DNA from: Marasmius tenuissimus
Taxonomy: Eukaryota; Basidiomycota; Agaricomycetes; Agaricales; Marasmiaceae
DNA length: 64,000 nt
Direction of reading: 5' to 3'
Assembly: GCA_029532415.1 (NCBI GenBank)
Contig: JAQOTA010000054.1
Coordinates: 868,001-932,000, forward strand
In this document: piece by piece, positions 42,271 to 55,039 of the stretch
How the letters are laid out: every line of letters starts with the position of its first letter
Position numbering within the stretch: the first letter of the stretch is position 1
Program-made: the position numbers and the translations under genes
The notes under the pieces: generated by a model
What the model saw: the letters and a program-made list of their open reading frames with translations, nothing else
What the model was told of the DNA's origin: nothing
Database searches by the model: none

Positions 42271-43585
42271 GAGCTCTAACAGGCGTTGTCGTGAGTAGGG
42301 AAGTGGATGGATAGTTGTGTGAATTCACCGGATGGTATGTCTTTGAATGGATATTCTCTTTGTTTGAGGGCTAGGAGTGATACTGATTTGTTTGTAGCCT
42401 CAAATCCTGGGATCGTGCCGGTGATTCGTTGAACTGGTGGTTCCCTGATGCGGTCAACGAAATCAAAGCCGTGCCCTGAAGAATGTGTGTTGGAACTCGT
42501 TAAACAGACCTGAGCCTTCGTATAGCTTGGTCCCTTCATCGGTTCCAACACAGACGCACATCAACACGTTCATTTCGACAATGCACAATCTAGATAGGAT
42601 CGTACCTTCTGTTCCGTCCTTTTGCTGTACGTAACCTAGGCGAAGTGAATGGTAACCCTGGTTCTGACACTCAACATCCCTTACATGCTTGATTCAAAGC
42701 CCTTCTACAGTTGCTGTTCCATTTCCGCGAAGTAGATGCTTTTAGTATTATTGAACCAAACATCATGTATTTTATTCAATCGGTACCGCTGGCATCCTGC
42801 CCTCGACAACCCACCCACAAGCTCGAGTATGTATCTAGACAAGAATTTCAGGTTGATTTATTGCAACTTGACGGATGTAACCTCCTGGTTTTCAATGCGA
42901 CGTTGGTACTTCAATTCGGCGAGGAATATGTTTCGACCCGCTCCCTCGATGAGGGTATTCGGGGAGGAGTGACTGTGTAGATTCTGCCGAATGGAAAGGC
43001 CAGTTCTTCTGTTTTGTCTCTGGCATGCCATATCCCTACCGCCCTCCTCCCTCATTCTTCACTTCGTATAGCTGCAATGACAGTCGAGTCACATCTAGGG
43101 AGCGAAATGAGACAACTGGGACTTTACACTATGGATGTACATAATAGATCTATCAACAACAACCTATCAGAGCCATGTACAGAGCCCCCCCAGTGCCGTG
43201 TATTTCAAGTATTCCAGTAGTACTCGATTGCTACAGACGCACCTCCGCCACTGACACGAGACTACCAGCAGTCCATCTCCAGCATAGGCCACGAATGGTT
43301 CCGTGCCTAGAATTGCATAAGGAACGCTCCCTGGCAGAAGCGGCACGGTAAGCATGTTGCAGATGCCGCTTTATTCAGAAAATCTGGTAATCCTTCGACT
43401 AAACCACAGTCGTTCAAGGTAAGAATCAATCCGACATTTGATTGACTGACAATAACTTTCGGTACTGGACGCAGGTTGGGGGCCTAGTTCAAAGTTGGAA
43501 CGGACTTAGACCCCAACCTAACCACTGTAAATGGGTCAAGCGTGAATCAAGGCTATTGAACGTGCATAGTTATACATTTATCAAG
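42271..43585. repeat. Spacer with X-block copy 2
   Basis: Up to 42600 is the probable 3' part of F-box-like gene 1, without a usable frame. From about 42640 to 43560 it matches 2985-3880 and 49030-49660. No gene is supported. Confidence 0.5.
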
Positions 43586-45892
43586 TTACTCAGACTCGTC
43601 CATCGAGGTTGCCTCAACCTGGAGATTAGCCATGAGATAATCCTCCATGTCAATGTCCATCAGGGTGCTCTCGTCAAACTGACCTTGCCGCAACGAGGCA
43701 CCTTGTGAGCTAGAGCCGGTCTCATAACACTGATCGACCTCCATTCGTTCCAGCTCGGGTTCATGCCACTTAAAGTCTACCAACATCGGGATTAGAAAAA
43801 CGCCCTTCGGTCGATAGTGGTTCTGGAGACGAAATGAAATGCTCACCCCCGTCATCCTCCACGAAATCCTTGAAACGGTCACCATCCTGGGGAAGAATTT
43901 CAAGGATTGGAAGCCCCATTGAACGAGCAAAGTCCGTTGTCATAGTATTGAACCCTTGAGCCTCTTGCCATTGTCGTACCAGGTCGTATACTTCGGCCTT
44001 CCAATGAACAGTGTATGACGGTGAGTCAATAGTTTGATGATAACGTGGTAGATCGAGTGCCATACGCTGCGCTTCGGGGATCACTGAGTCTCCAATCGGA
44101 TCGAGCGACCAATAGTATAGACTTTCAGCATCTGCCTGAAGCCAAGCACCCACATCAGGCGTCGTGTCGGGTAGCTGTGGGGGTGGCAGCACGAAGAGAT
44201 AGCAAGACTGATCAAATTGCGAGTTAACACGCCGAGGGTGGTGGAATATGGGCTGGGCGTCATCGATGTCCGAACTGAGGTTGAGGAGTATCAAACCGCT
44301 GTTGATTAGTGCTAAAAGTTGAACGTGATCAATGAGTGGGATACACCGCACACTGGTACAGCCATCGCGTACGCACTATAGTCCTCCCATTCTTCTCTCG
44401 GAATACCCATGACATTAAATAAATGAGCAGCTTGGCTCAACCATGCATGGCTGGCAGGTGCTGGGAATCTTTTGCTGTCAAACGAGAACGTTAAGCTCAT
44501 GATCCGATGATCCGATATAGACAGCCTGGGGGCCCGAGAACCGGCAAGTCAGAGCCGCAGGCAACGTTGACGAGCAAGGTAGACTCTACCGTATTCTTCC
44601 GTCTTCCATGGTCGTCTGTTCTGGTTGCTCAAGGCGCCCGAGCCAGCAGGAGCAGTGGAGACGGAAAGACCAGAAGATGCCAGCGAATTTAGCCACAGGT
44701 TGTCGACAGGAAGATGACCATATATGATGGTTGTGATGGTAGTCAGCGATAGATACAAGATCTGTCTCCGTACACTCATCGGAGAGTGCATCAAGAACAA
44801 ACTGGCTCGATGTATTCCTTACCGCGCGGTCTAAGAATGTGAGAGTGTTGTACATGTTGAGAGGTAGTGTCGAGAATTCTGAGTGCGGACCATCTTGAGA
44901 TATTGCTCCCCACAGTGCGAATCCCCTGTCAAGACTGGGACCAATAGGACCGAGACAGATATCTCCCGTTCGTGGTCGAACCCAGAGATGGCTACTGTGT
45001 TGGTACTCGTTTGCTATAGATATGGGATCGGCGGAAGAGAGGAGATTTGAATAAGCCTATCACAGATCTATGTCAAGCTTAACACAAAGACTCATGAACG
45101 CGACCATCTGACATACTATTTGACCTTGAACACCAAGATAGCACATTACTTCGATAGAATTCGGCGCTCCTTCAATGACTTGCTTGGCCGGGATCAATTC
45201 TGGAGAAGCAAGTGAGGATGCCGTTAATGACTGCCAGGAGACATACCCACCATCATGAAAAACAACCATTGGGATGTCAGAGTCGTTAAAACTACGCAAC
45301 TGAGGAAATATTGGGTTTCTGATCTGTGATGAGGTGCCGATAGAGGGTGCAAACAGCAATTGAAGCGTACTTGATTCAAGAGAACTTTAGAAGATCTGCT
45401 TCGAAGACCTATGTCAGTGTCAAGTCAGAATCGGTCGGATCTAGAACAACACAAAGGGTTGACTTAAACTCACCTTCTTTGCGTCCCGTCCAGTGTACTT
45501 GATTGATAGAGAGGGCCGAGTCTCTTGCGTTCCGATAACGATGCAGGCCGATTGAACAACACGCTTTGCCCTGACAGTGCCGTCGCTCCCGCACATGTTG
45601 ACTATTGATGCCTCGTACTGGTGGACTTTAGTCTCGGAAATTGTCCTGACGAGCTTGAGTTTCCCTGTTGATATTCGCTCGTACTAACAGTGGCATGGTT
45701 GAACGTCAGAGTCTAGATACTGATGGTATAAGCTTTTCGACGCACCTCGCGATAGATACTATCCTTCCATTTGTCTCCAGAACGAAAGTGTTGATCTCGA
45801 GGCCGATGTGTACAGTAATTGAGCTGATTTCCGTGGACGACGCTGAACGTCCCTCCCGAGCCTATGCTGAACGAGTCTGAGTTGTTAAACAT
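43586..45892 (-). pseudogene. Kinase-like multicopy protein, copy C (nonsense codon)
   Basis: Third paralogue, starting at 45892 with MFNNSDSF and the SGGTF motif, and keeping SLSIKYTGRDAKK, NDSDIPMVVFHD-ELIPAKQ, LWVRPRTGDICLGP, WLSQAAHLFNVMGIPREEWE, PPPQLPDTTPDVGAW and LYYWSLDPIGDS. In the short third exon, FSRIK of the other copies reads FS-stop-IK (TGA at 45376-45378 on the minus strand; CGA in the others), and the adjacent donor is changed to GTACGC. Unless that exon is skipped the product is truncated after roughly 130 residues. The remainder is well preserved, so inactivation is recent. Confidence 0.62.
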
Positions 45893-47560
45893 GGAACGGA
45901 AGGCAATCGATGGTGGTGGTTACGGGACAAGTGCTGTACGAGCGCTCTGTCGATTGTCCCATCCTGGTAGTCAAGAGTTGCCTGTTGGAGGCAGTGAACG
46001 GAGTCAAATGATTGATGAATCTCAAAAGTAAGACCTATGCTGTTGACAAGAACCAAGGTCGTAATCCGCGCATCTATCAGCGCGTCCCGAAGTGGGTTTA
46101 ATGGGGCTTGAAGGTTTGAATCTGAACATTGGGCCCGAGGAGGAAGTGCATGGGGACCATGTGTTGTTATATTGATGTATTCTCGGCAAACGCCGTGTCG
46201 AGCCCCACTTGGATCGATTCTTCCATGAGCATTTGAGCCTCGACCTCAATCTCTCCGTATTTCGGTGCGTCCTCGCTCAATCTCGCGAGACGTTATTTGA
46301 GTATGTTCTCCGCAAGGCATGATCTACAACCCGTCCATTGTCCGAATTTTGAAAGCCGTTCAAAAGGTTCGAGTTTTCTACTATGGAGCTACCGGTGAAT
46401 GACTTCATATCCCAACAGGAAGGTTGGAACATGAAGTCATGCAGAGGGGAATACGTGCCAAGAACTGAGTGTTTTGACATGATTCAGAATCAACGGAGTT
46501 GGTTGCTCACTCAGTGAATTCCTCAAATACCTGACTTGCTGCCCGCCGGTTTCCCTTGTCTATATTGCCAGTCGGGATTTGGTCCATCTGGGATGTCGCC
46601 CGAGATGAACAATCTGTTCGCTTTCAGAGAGAACCACCATACTTTCGAGCTTCGATTCTGATGAATACCTTCAGCATGTTGGATGCGAGTGACCCTGAGT
46701 ATCATCATACACTCTTCGACCCTCTGGCGAGCAACAGCACTGCCTCCCGTGGTCGACTCGCATCCTCCTCCTGAATCCCTACAAGGCATCGAGGCAAAAT
46801 CCTCAGGGGCTATTTCAAAACTTGTGGGCTGTATGTTGCAAGTGAGAACCTTGCATCTCGAAACTTGGCTAAACTTTCGACAAGTTTTCCCAAGTTGTGA
46901 TACCATTCTATCACTTATCCACCCTCAACGTTGTGGCTTTATGCCTCGTGAACGGTGAGTCGTAGCGCTATTCAAAATTTTCACCCCATCTGCTGTTGTG
47001 TAGTGCTCCTCGGCACATTTTTAGTCTTTGATCCCCATAAGTTTCAATCGAAGAAGCGTAATTTATCATGATCGCCTCATCCCTACTACTCGCATTCTCA
47101 ACTCATTGAACTGAGAACGACTGTACCTGGGGTACACTGTTTTGTTCCGCTAGAGTCCAGGGAAAATACTTCGAAAATGCTACTTACTGACGATTGAGTC
47201 TCCCTGAATTGTTCCAACACAGCAGAGATGCCGGCGCGCACGAGCCAACGCCAGAAGGCTCGGGTCTTGGGTCTACCTTGACAACCACGTTCTCGGTGAG
47301 AGTTGCATATCCTAGTTATCCGTGATGTTGGACCCTCTACTTCCCGTCCACGTTGGCAGCAACGTACGAAAGAATTATGGAGCTTCTGTGTATTCCACGT
47401 TCCAGATTCTTTCGTTGAAGTGAGCCGCCGTGTTGGCCTCCACAGTTCTCCTTGTCCTCAAGATTCAGCTCCCCCAGAGCCTCGAGCAATTGTCTCCGGC
47501 TGGATTTAGTATGCCTCTTGATAAATTTTTAACTTGCACTGTTTCGGTTGGGTTTGCCAA
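45893..47560. repeat. Y block, copy 2
   Basis: Matches 6228-7740 and then about 8600-8780, lacking the intervening 850 bases of copy 1. It includes the leucine-rich stretch VRTLHLETWLNF near 46850 on the plus strand, a possible F-box/LRR remnant. It ends CCTCGAGCAATTGTCTCC, the empty site corresponding to the MITE at 40919. Confidence 0.4.
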
Positions 47561-47568
47561 CCTGGTTT

Positions 47569-47655
47569 AACGCGATGCGACGCGTTGTAAGAACGTGACC
47601 GCGAAGAACTTACTCATTACGTATGACGCCATCATGACTCCGCCGCCAGGCTTAC
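47569..47655 (+). promoter_or_regulatory. Conserved block upstream of F-box-like gene 2
   Basis: Second copy of the ~85-bp block, including AACGTGACCGCGAAGAACTT, then ACTCATTACGTATGACGCC and ATCATGACTCCG. Confidence 0.5.
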
Positions 47656-47805
47656 TTTCCAGATCCTCTCACCACCACCACCACCACCACTTCAACAACG
47701 TTCCTCAAGTGCACAATGTCTGACTTCTACAACACAATAGACAGGGTTGTCAAACGGCGCCGAGCGAATCTCAGAATGTCGATAACATTTTTACCCCCCG
47801 AAACT

Positions 47806-48690
47806 ATGGAGTAGATTCTGTTGCTGCTGGATCCTCTCGACATTGCGGCCATATCGCAAGCTTCCCCTAATCATGCAGACCCTGTAGTGTGTTAATCCGA
47901 TAAGCCAGTACCTCTGGCGGAGCCTCTACTAGCTCAACCATTCGACAACCCGACAACCTGTTATACATCGCTTGGAAGGCGTACGGTCAACTCGGAAGAA
48001 GGGGAAAAGTTTGATTGGAAGACAGGGTTACAGGAGACTGTGAGGTCTAGGACTATTGTGCAGTACACTCATCGAGCAAACAGGTTGACATCTTTGGAAA
48101 GACCAACGCCGAAATTCATTATCGCAGACGACCCCACCTGAATGCTACTCGAGCTTGTTACGAATGTTTCACCGTTGCGATCTCCGGAGGATCTGTTGAA
48201 GAATGAAAAGATGTCCGAGAGTCCGTCGATCACAGCAGAGGCGTGCTTGGATTCAATCCCTATCTCTATGCAGAGCAGCGAGTCAAAACATCCTTGGCTC
48301 AATCTTTTGGCGAATCGTCGGATGGGTTGATGCAGTAGACGACGCTCACCATCCCACAGCCTCACCCAAAACAACCGATTCCTACTCAGGAACTGTGGGT
48401 GATTCCTCTCCTTCTTTCCCCATCGCATCTTTAAACATGTCCAGTGCCTCGATGTAACTGAAAAAGGGCCAAACTCCGACTCTTAACCTGCTCCCACCGA
48501 TATCAAGTATCTCCCCCCTCCGTCCTTACTTGATGCAACCAGACTCCGTCATAATAATTATACTTACCCCTTCTAGGCCCATACGTTCGATGAGCGAAAC
48601 AGCTAAATGCTCCCAGTGGCAACGACGTGAATGGCCAGCTTGGACTTGCGATTTGATGAGGGCAATCTAGAGGCTCAATGGGTGTCGACG
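47806..48690 (+). pseudogene. F-box-like gene 2, decayed
   Basis: ATG GAG TAG: the third codon is a stop where gene 3 has CAG. The following ILLLLDPLDIAAISQAS is a clear F-box helix. Downstream pieces (FDWKTGLQETVRS, LLKNEKMSESPS) match gene 1 and gene 3 but lie in shifted frames. A relic that keeps its upstream block. Confidence 0.6.
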
Positions 48691-49690
48691 TGGGTAGGGA
48701 AGTGGATGGATAAATCTGTGAATTCAACGGATGAGATACCTGTGAGTGAATTCTTTCTTTGTTGAGGGCTGGTAGTGATACCGATTTGTTTGCAGCTTTA
48801 GATCTTGGGATTTTGCTGATAATTTTCGAACCGGCGATTCCTCAATATGGTCAACGAGTTTAAAACGGTACTCTGAAGAATGTATGTTGGAAGCCGTCGG
48901 TCGGACACGAGCGCTGAGCCCCCACGTAGATCGATCCCTCTGCTTATAACACGTACTGGCGTTGACACGTTCATTTTGACAATGCGCGATCTAGTCTCTA
49001 AATGGGATCGCGCATTCTCTTCCGTTTTTTCGCTGTATGTAGAGCCTAATGATAACCCTGGCTCTGACCCCAATACTCCCTTACCCGCTCGGTTCAAAGC
49101 CCCCTTACTTTTGCTATTCCATTTCTGCAAAGTGGACGATTCAAGTGGTGTTTCTATACAGAGGTTACTGGATCAAACCACTTGTCTTCCGTCCAACCGG
49201 CCGCACTGGCGTCCTACCCTCGAGCTCGACTGCCACTCGAGTGTCATTGGTACTGCGATCTGACGGGGAACAGAATACAGCCCGGGCCCTCGATGAGGGT
49301 TTTAGGGAAGGAAAGAGTGTATAAGCAACAAGTTTTTGTCGAGTGGAAAGGCTAGTGCTGTCTGCCTTTTTGTTTCTCATCGGCGATATCGACGCGTCAT
49401 ATTCCCCCCTCCCTCGTTCTTCGCATAGTCGTATTCAGCGATTGAAATGAGACGACTGTAACTTCCATAGACATGCATATATTAATCAAAGTTCACCTAT
49501 TCAAAACTATGTGAATTGGCCCTCTAGTGATGTGTATTGTAGGTATACCAGTAGTGAGCCGTACAGACGTACGTTCGTTGCCGATGCGGGACCACCAGTC
49601 AAACAGAACCGCATAAGGAAGCGTTCCTTGGCAGAAGCACGGTAAGCATGTTGTGAGTTCCTCTGTGTAGGTTCACCGAACGACTCGTCG
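48691..49690. repeat. Spacer with X-block copy 3
   Basis: Residual 3' part of F-box-like gene 2, then the X block from about 49030 (GATAACCCTGGCTCTGACCC) to 49660 (GGCAGAAGCACGGTAAGCAT). Similarity to the host unit stops about here; the kinase-like gene expected next is missing, replaced by the 49.7-58.9 kb segment. Confidence 0.45.
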
Positions 49691-51500
49691 TTGACCTTCT
49701 TCTATCCTTATGACGAGTAATCCCCTTTGGCCATTTTTCAGCTCAAGGACTCTCTCCTTCACATCCCACTCTTTCCTCAACCAGAACGGTCCTACGGCGA
49801 CGCTTGGCGATGAGGGTAATTCAAATAGGAAGGGTCAGTTACTGCATACCAACAGGATCATCCACAACGTGGAATATAGTGGCTCTGCGCACCCTATACG
49901 TGCGTTAAACACCCCACACCATCTAAGAAGACCGCAACTTCTCAAAGAACCTCATACGCAGACTTGATACTCCCCATTTTGAACGCCTTCGTCATTAGAG
50001 TATGAACTTGAAGAGGACTGAGTACTCTAATCCAACAGACGCCGGCGAGAAACAGACTACCACTCACAAAATACCACCTCAAAATCAAATCCTCCTCTCA
50101 AAACCGAATCATTCATATTCTTGACCCATTGCTTTCCGACTCTCTATTCATATTGAACATCCAGGTCGCGGCGAAGGGACCAAGATCGTTTCCCCAGGTG
50201 GATTTGACTATGGCGTAAGTGTAGGCACGCAATGTGAGCTTAGGTTTTTCGGGCATTCGCAATGGATTGTAAGGTGCTTGGCCTGGAGCTTGCGTTTAAA
50301 TTCTGAGTAGGCAGGTGTATCGGGGGGAGTGTGTGGGTGAGGGTTGAGGGGCATCGTCGTCTGGCACCTGCATCAACTTTGTCAATGACAGAGTCAAGCA
50401 TGTTTCATTAATCTGATTGTCGAGTGATGTTTTCCCGGAAAGCTAGTGCGTACCAAGTTTTTCGTAAGTACACGTGCTATATACATTACGTTCGGTATAT
50501 GACGCAAGCTCGGTTTTCCGGAATATCGGGCGACTCCCCGGGCGAAAATGATTTTGTTCCCGAACGTCCAATGTGTAACGTCGACGCGACCCCTTTCTAG
50601 GCCCTCTGCTAACCTCTGGGCGCTGCTAACCTCTGCTAACCCATAGTAAGCTCCACGGCATATCTCCTTCGATTCCTATCACTGACAGTGTCAACAATCT
50701 CTTTCACAGAAGGCCGTCAACCTGGCTGGCAATCGGATTATAGATAGGCGCAGGACCGCCAAGCTGGTTAGGTACAGGTAACCGGTATGTGTTTTCCCTC
50801 CCTTTTCTCCGTATACTGACGTGTCCAAGGCTCTGTCTACTGCCTACGCTCGTCCCGAGTCAAAGAAATACCCGCGAGGACTGGAACACACCAAGAGGAA
50901 CCCAGGAATTTCCGTCATATCCAACTATCGATGACGGGCATCTTTTCGGAGGAAAGGAAGCCTTGGTATTATCAGGTGTCAGGGACAATCCCGACCATTT
51001 TGGATATGGTACGTTTATGTGCGTTTATGGGTATTCCAAATGCTGAAACGGAGTCTTCTCGTGCAGTTTTGCGGCCGGCTATATCTACTTATTCACAGAA
51101 ACCAGCTGTCGCGTCACGAAAGTCAATAAATGTCTATTTTTCAACGTACAAACCACTTCGTGTGATAAATTTCTTGAGTTTTGAGAGCCCCAAAAACGGA
51201 CACAAGCTCCCCGGATGAGCAGAGGTGATTTGCACGGACTCTGCATCTTGACAACACTGTCCTTTTGCGCACGGACCAGCCAGAAGCCAGCGCTACAATT
51301 TGAGCTCGTTCCCCAGCGACGAACGGTACTACTACGCACAATAAAGGTGAGAGTCCATTGTTTGAATAGTATTCATTGGGCTAATCATCTGGAATTTACA
51401 GTCCAAGCAACGATCAGGACTCTCATTTCCCGGCGGCAGCTTCATCTGAGGTTTACATGTCGCACTGTCTCACCTCTTTCAGCTCTTCTCCCAAGCTATC
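49691..51500. other. Non-coding 5' flank of the MULE gene
   Basis: No gene supported. A stretch near 49790-49935 recurs inverted near 63590-63720. At 50606-50643 CTGCTAACCT-type units are repeated three times. Terminal inverted repeats of the MULE were looked for here and not found by eye. Confidence 0.35.
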
Positions 51501-54500
51501 ATGTTCAGAACGAAAGCGGTTGTCTCCTGGGTACAAGCTGGCTCGAAAGTGCCCTCTCACCCTGCGCTGAAAGTCAAGGGAAAGGTTTGTGCTCCTCGTA
51601 CTTGATTTGCGGGGTGCCCCTGACAGTCCTACCAGCCAAAGACGACCATCGACCGACTCAAGCTCTCGCCGGCTCAAAAGTCTGAGCTGTACGAGCTGTA
51701 CGCTGAGGGTTCGGCAGAGAGGCAATTAGTACGTTTGGTGTACGACCCAAGCGATAACATTCAGCAGGAACAAGCAAGAGTGAAACTGTTCGAGCTCGGA
51801 CTTGATGGAGAATCGACGGCATCCCTGGAGAGGAAATGGAGTATCGAATGGTCAACGACGTGGACAACAAACAAAGGAGGTAAAATGAAGAGAACACTTT
51901 ACCAATGGTAACGACTTCTCTTCTGGATTTTCCATGGGTCTCACCATTTCACAGTGTTTCTGGATACGACAGTAGCGCGCGACAGGAGCAAGATGTAAAG
52001 GCGCGTGCTCACGAGGGTCGTGGCGTGAAAGGGAAGCCGTGGAAACGAAGGGCACCCTGGCCGTTTACTGGATGTCTAGCCCACGTTGAAGTCGCGGAGA
52101 GCTTGACGCACAGAACGGTATCTGAAATCTCCCGGGTGCTCTCGCACAACGCTGAATGTCAAGACTCGGTCCTTGAGCGTCTTCCTCCCATCCCCCTTCA
52201 CGAGCACGTCTACAAGGTTGCTCTGGCTCAGCTCGAAAATGATGCAAGGTATGGTTGCTGTTAGATTTGTTCTACAGTTGCTGACCACTCTGAAAGCCTG
52301 ACAGCTATACAAGATACAAACCAACGTATGATTCAACAACGGTCGTACCGCGGAATGTTATTGTATGATCCCGAAACCGCTAATGTACGCTACCTACTCC
52401 TAGCTTCTGACAGCGCGGCTCTCTATGCAAAGTATGCTCGAACTCTCGGGATCGACGTCAAGAACCCACCGCAGTATAACATCTCTGACTGGCTCAATCC
52501 GAACTCTCCCCGCTACAAGCCCGAGGTCGCCTCTCAGGTTTTCCACTATCAGGAGCGTGCAGAAGCCAGAGATCGTTTTGAGGTTTGTATTTCCACGCCA
52601 GAGATGGACAGGACGGCGTGGAAGCATGCTCACCGCTCGCAGCTTGTTCTTGATGGCACGTTTGGGGTCTGTACTGTCAGGCTACTACTTTTCATTGCCC
52701 TCGCTGTCGATTCGCAGGGAAAAGGACTCCCTATTGCCCTCTTCCTATTCTCGGCTCCTACTGGTAACCGTGCGACTCACGCTGGCTACAATACGGCCAT
52801 CCTCGAAAAGCTTCTCCGAGCGTTGAAGGGCTACCTGAGCTCCCAACGACCTACCGGATCAGAGCCTTTCACGCCCTTCTCTGTTATCACTGACACGGAT
52901 ACCAAGGAGCGTGGTGCTCTCTTGCTTGTCTGGCCCTCAATATACCTTCTCCTTTGCAAGTTCCATGTTCGCCAGTGCTGGCTGAACAACCGCAAGAAGG
53001 CTCTTGGCTCGGGCGACCCCTCAAAACCGAATTTCTGGAAGGACCATGTTCGCGATCAGCTACGAGGCCTGGAGACGGGGTAAGTCCATTGTTTATCTCC
53101 TTCAAAGCTTGTACTCAAGGGTTATCAGGCTCCTCAATAGCGCCAACTATGAAGAAGCGAAGGATCTCGTGGTCAAGCAACACACCTACCTCAACGCTAT
53201 CATCAGCGATAATATTGTCGAAGCTACGAGCGCGGCTCAAGCAGGGAAGAAACACCTCCTATATCTTACGACTAACTGGATGGATGTCTCCATGTGGCGA
53301 AGCTGGTCTGCATGCGGACGACTCACCGTCTCCAACCTCCTCAAGATACCCATCGAGGGGGTGGTCCCCACAACCAATCACCTGGAATCTTTCAACGGTA
53401 TCCTCAAGCGCAAGCACCTCGCGCGCTGGTTTCACTCTGGACATCGCCTTCGTTTTGACTATCTCATCCACCTTCTCTGCACACGAATTCTACCCGGGAT
53501 CTATAACCGACGGCTTGTTCAGTCTCAATACACCGACTGGCTCATGGAACGATTCAAGAACCAGGCAGGAGGGAAAGACCTAGTGCGGATTCAAGGGCAG
53601 GAAAAGTCAGAGAAGAGAGGAAAAGGTGCAGGCGTCTGCTGGTGGCCCGAAGATGAAACTCGTGACCAACAGGCGAGGACCATAATGTCACTACAGAGGG
53701 TAGGATGGAGCCCCGGTGCCGATTCCGAGACCTTCGCTGGGCGTTGTCTATCCTCTAAATCAAACGAAGCATGTTACTTCCTCTCCATGCACCGCGACGG
53801 ACGAGCATCGTGTACTTGCCTTGACTTTCAGGAGCATGGGGGTGCTTGTAAACACCTGCGGGCAATGCGCTCGCTCCTACACCACTCCCTTCTCAAGAGT
53901 AATGCGCCTCCTCTCTTCTACCCGTCGACACTCGAAACTGCCCTTGGTGTACAGAAGTTCTCATCTACAACATCTCTGAGCCCTATGGCCTCAACCCCAC
54001 CGCCGTTGGTACCATCTATTCCCCACCCACCATCCGTCTCTGCTTTCTCCGAGATTCAAGCCTCCGTGCAAGACACTACCACACTGATGGTTGGAGAAGA
54101 TAGCAGCGGTTTGAACGATGAAGAACATACCGGGGATCTAGAGAACATTGTTTACGAGGAGATATTTGAGCCTCCGGTACGTTTCCGAGCTTTGATCTAT
54201 GTCTAGATTCTCAATTCTCAACAGGAGAATTTGAACGAAGACCAGCGCCGGACAATCAATGCTCAGATACAAGCAAAGATTCAGCACACCACCGCGCAGC
54301 TTTTACCGCAACTCCACGGCCTAAACGGTCTATTTGGGGACCTTTCGACACTCAGCCCAGAATCACCAGAGATCTCAGAGCTACAAGACGTGATGTCTAC
54401 CATCCAAGCTCGGGTGCTGGCGTTGCAATCGGTCGGAGGCAGTAGCGATGCTGACAGATTGCTCTCGGTGACAGCTGGTTGTCCCGCAACTGAGTCTGAG

Positions 54501-54596
54501 AGAGGAAGAACAGTGGGTTTGAAACGGCCACGAGAGCTACGGGCCCCTTCGAACGAGAGGAGGCAAAAGCGACACGACTCCCACAGTACGACCTAA
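51501..54596 (+). CDS. MULE transposase, apparently intact
   Basis: Six exons: 51501-51584, 51636-51907, 51955-52248, 52297-53079, 53120-54176 and 54225-54596. All introns are GT..AG, 40-51 bp, and every junction keeps frame (954 codons with the stop). Start MFRTKAVVSWVQAG. The N-terminal part has KRTLYQCVSGYDSS and WPFTGCLAHVEV. The MULE domain shows the DDE residues: D in QLVLDGTFGVC, D in FSVITDTDTKERG, E in TNHLESFNGILK. A SWIM zinc finger follows (CTCLDFQEHGGACKH), then a serine/proline tail and a C-terminal helix. The product would cut and paste its element. Exons were inferred by eye; no terminal repeats were located, so the element's limits and mobility are unknown. Confidence 0.85.
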
Positions 54597-54914
54597 GGGC
54601 GGGGTTTCCCGGACTGTAACTATATATTCCATCGTATGTTGTATCAAAAACTTTTCTGCCCTACGAGCCCTGTTACCAATGGCTATGTTACTGTGAGTAG
54701 CAGATTCAGGGACCCAATATTCGAGCCACACGCTATTCCTTCCACTGCCGGCATAAAGAAAATTGAACACGTGAGCGTGTCAGCCAGTGCCACTGGTCGG
54801 TGTTTGAACTTAGTTTTTAAGGTTGCCAGTACCTTGCCTCCTGCCACGACATCGCCCAGCGGTATGTGCTTTCCAGTTCCTTCTTTTGGTGTTTTCTTTG
54901 AAGTTTCTTTTCTG

Positions 54915-55009
54915 CACCTGGAAGAAGGTTGGTTTCCGGCGACTCATGAAATGGTTCTGACCCAATAGGACCTATCCTGAGAATTCAGAGCTCAACCTTC
55001 TTCCAGGTG
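54915..55009. repeat. 17-bp perfect inverted repeat
   Basis: CACCTGGAAGAAGGTTG (54915-54931) is repeated inverted at 54993-55009, with 61 bp between. It lies between the MULE gene and the dioxygenase remnant and could be a transcript hairpin or the end of a small foldback element. Confidence 0.6.
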
Positions 55010-55039
55010 AAGACAAGAAGCAAATTTCTTACGCTGTTT

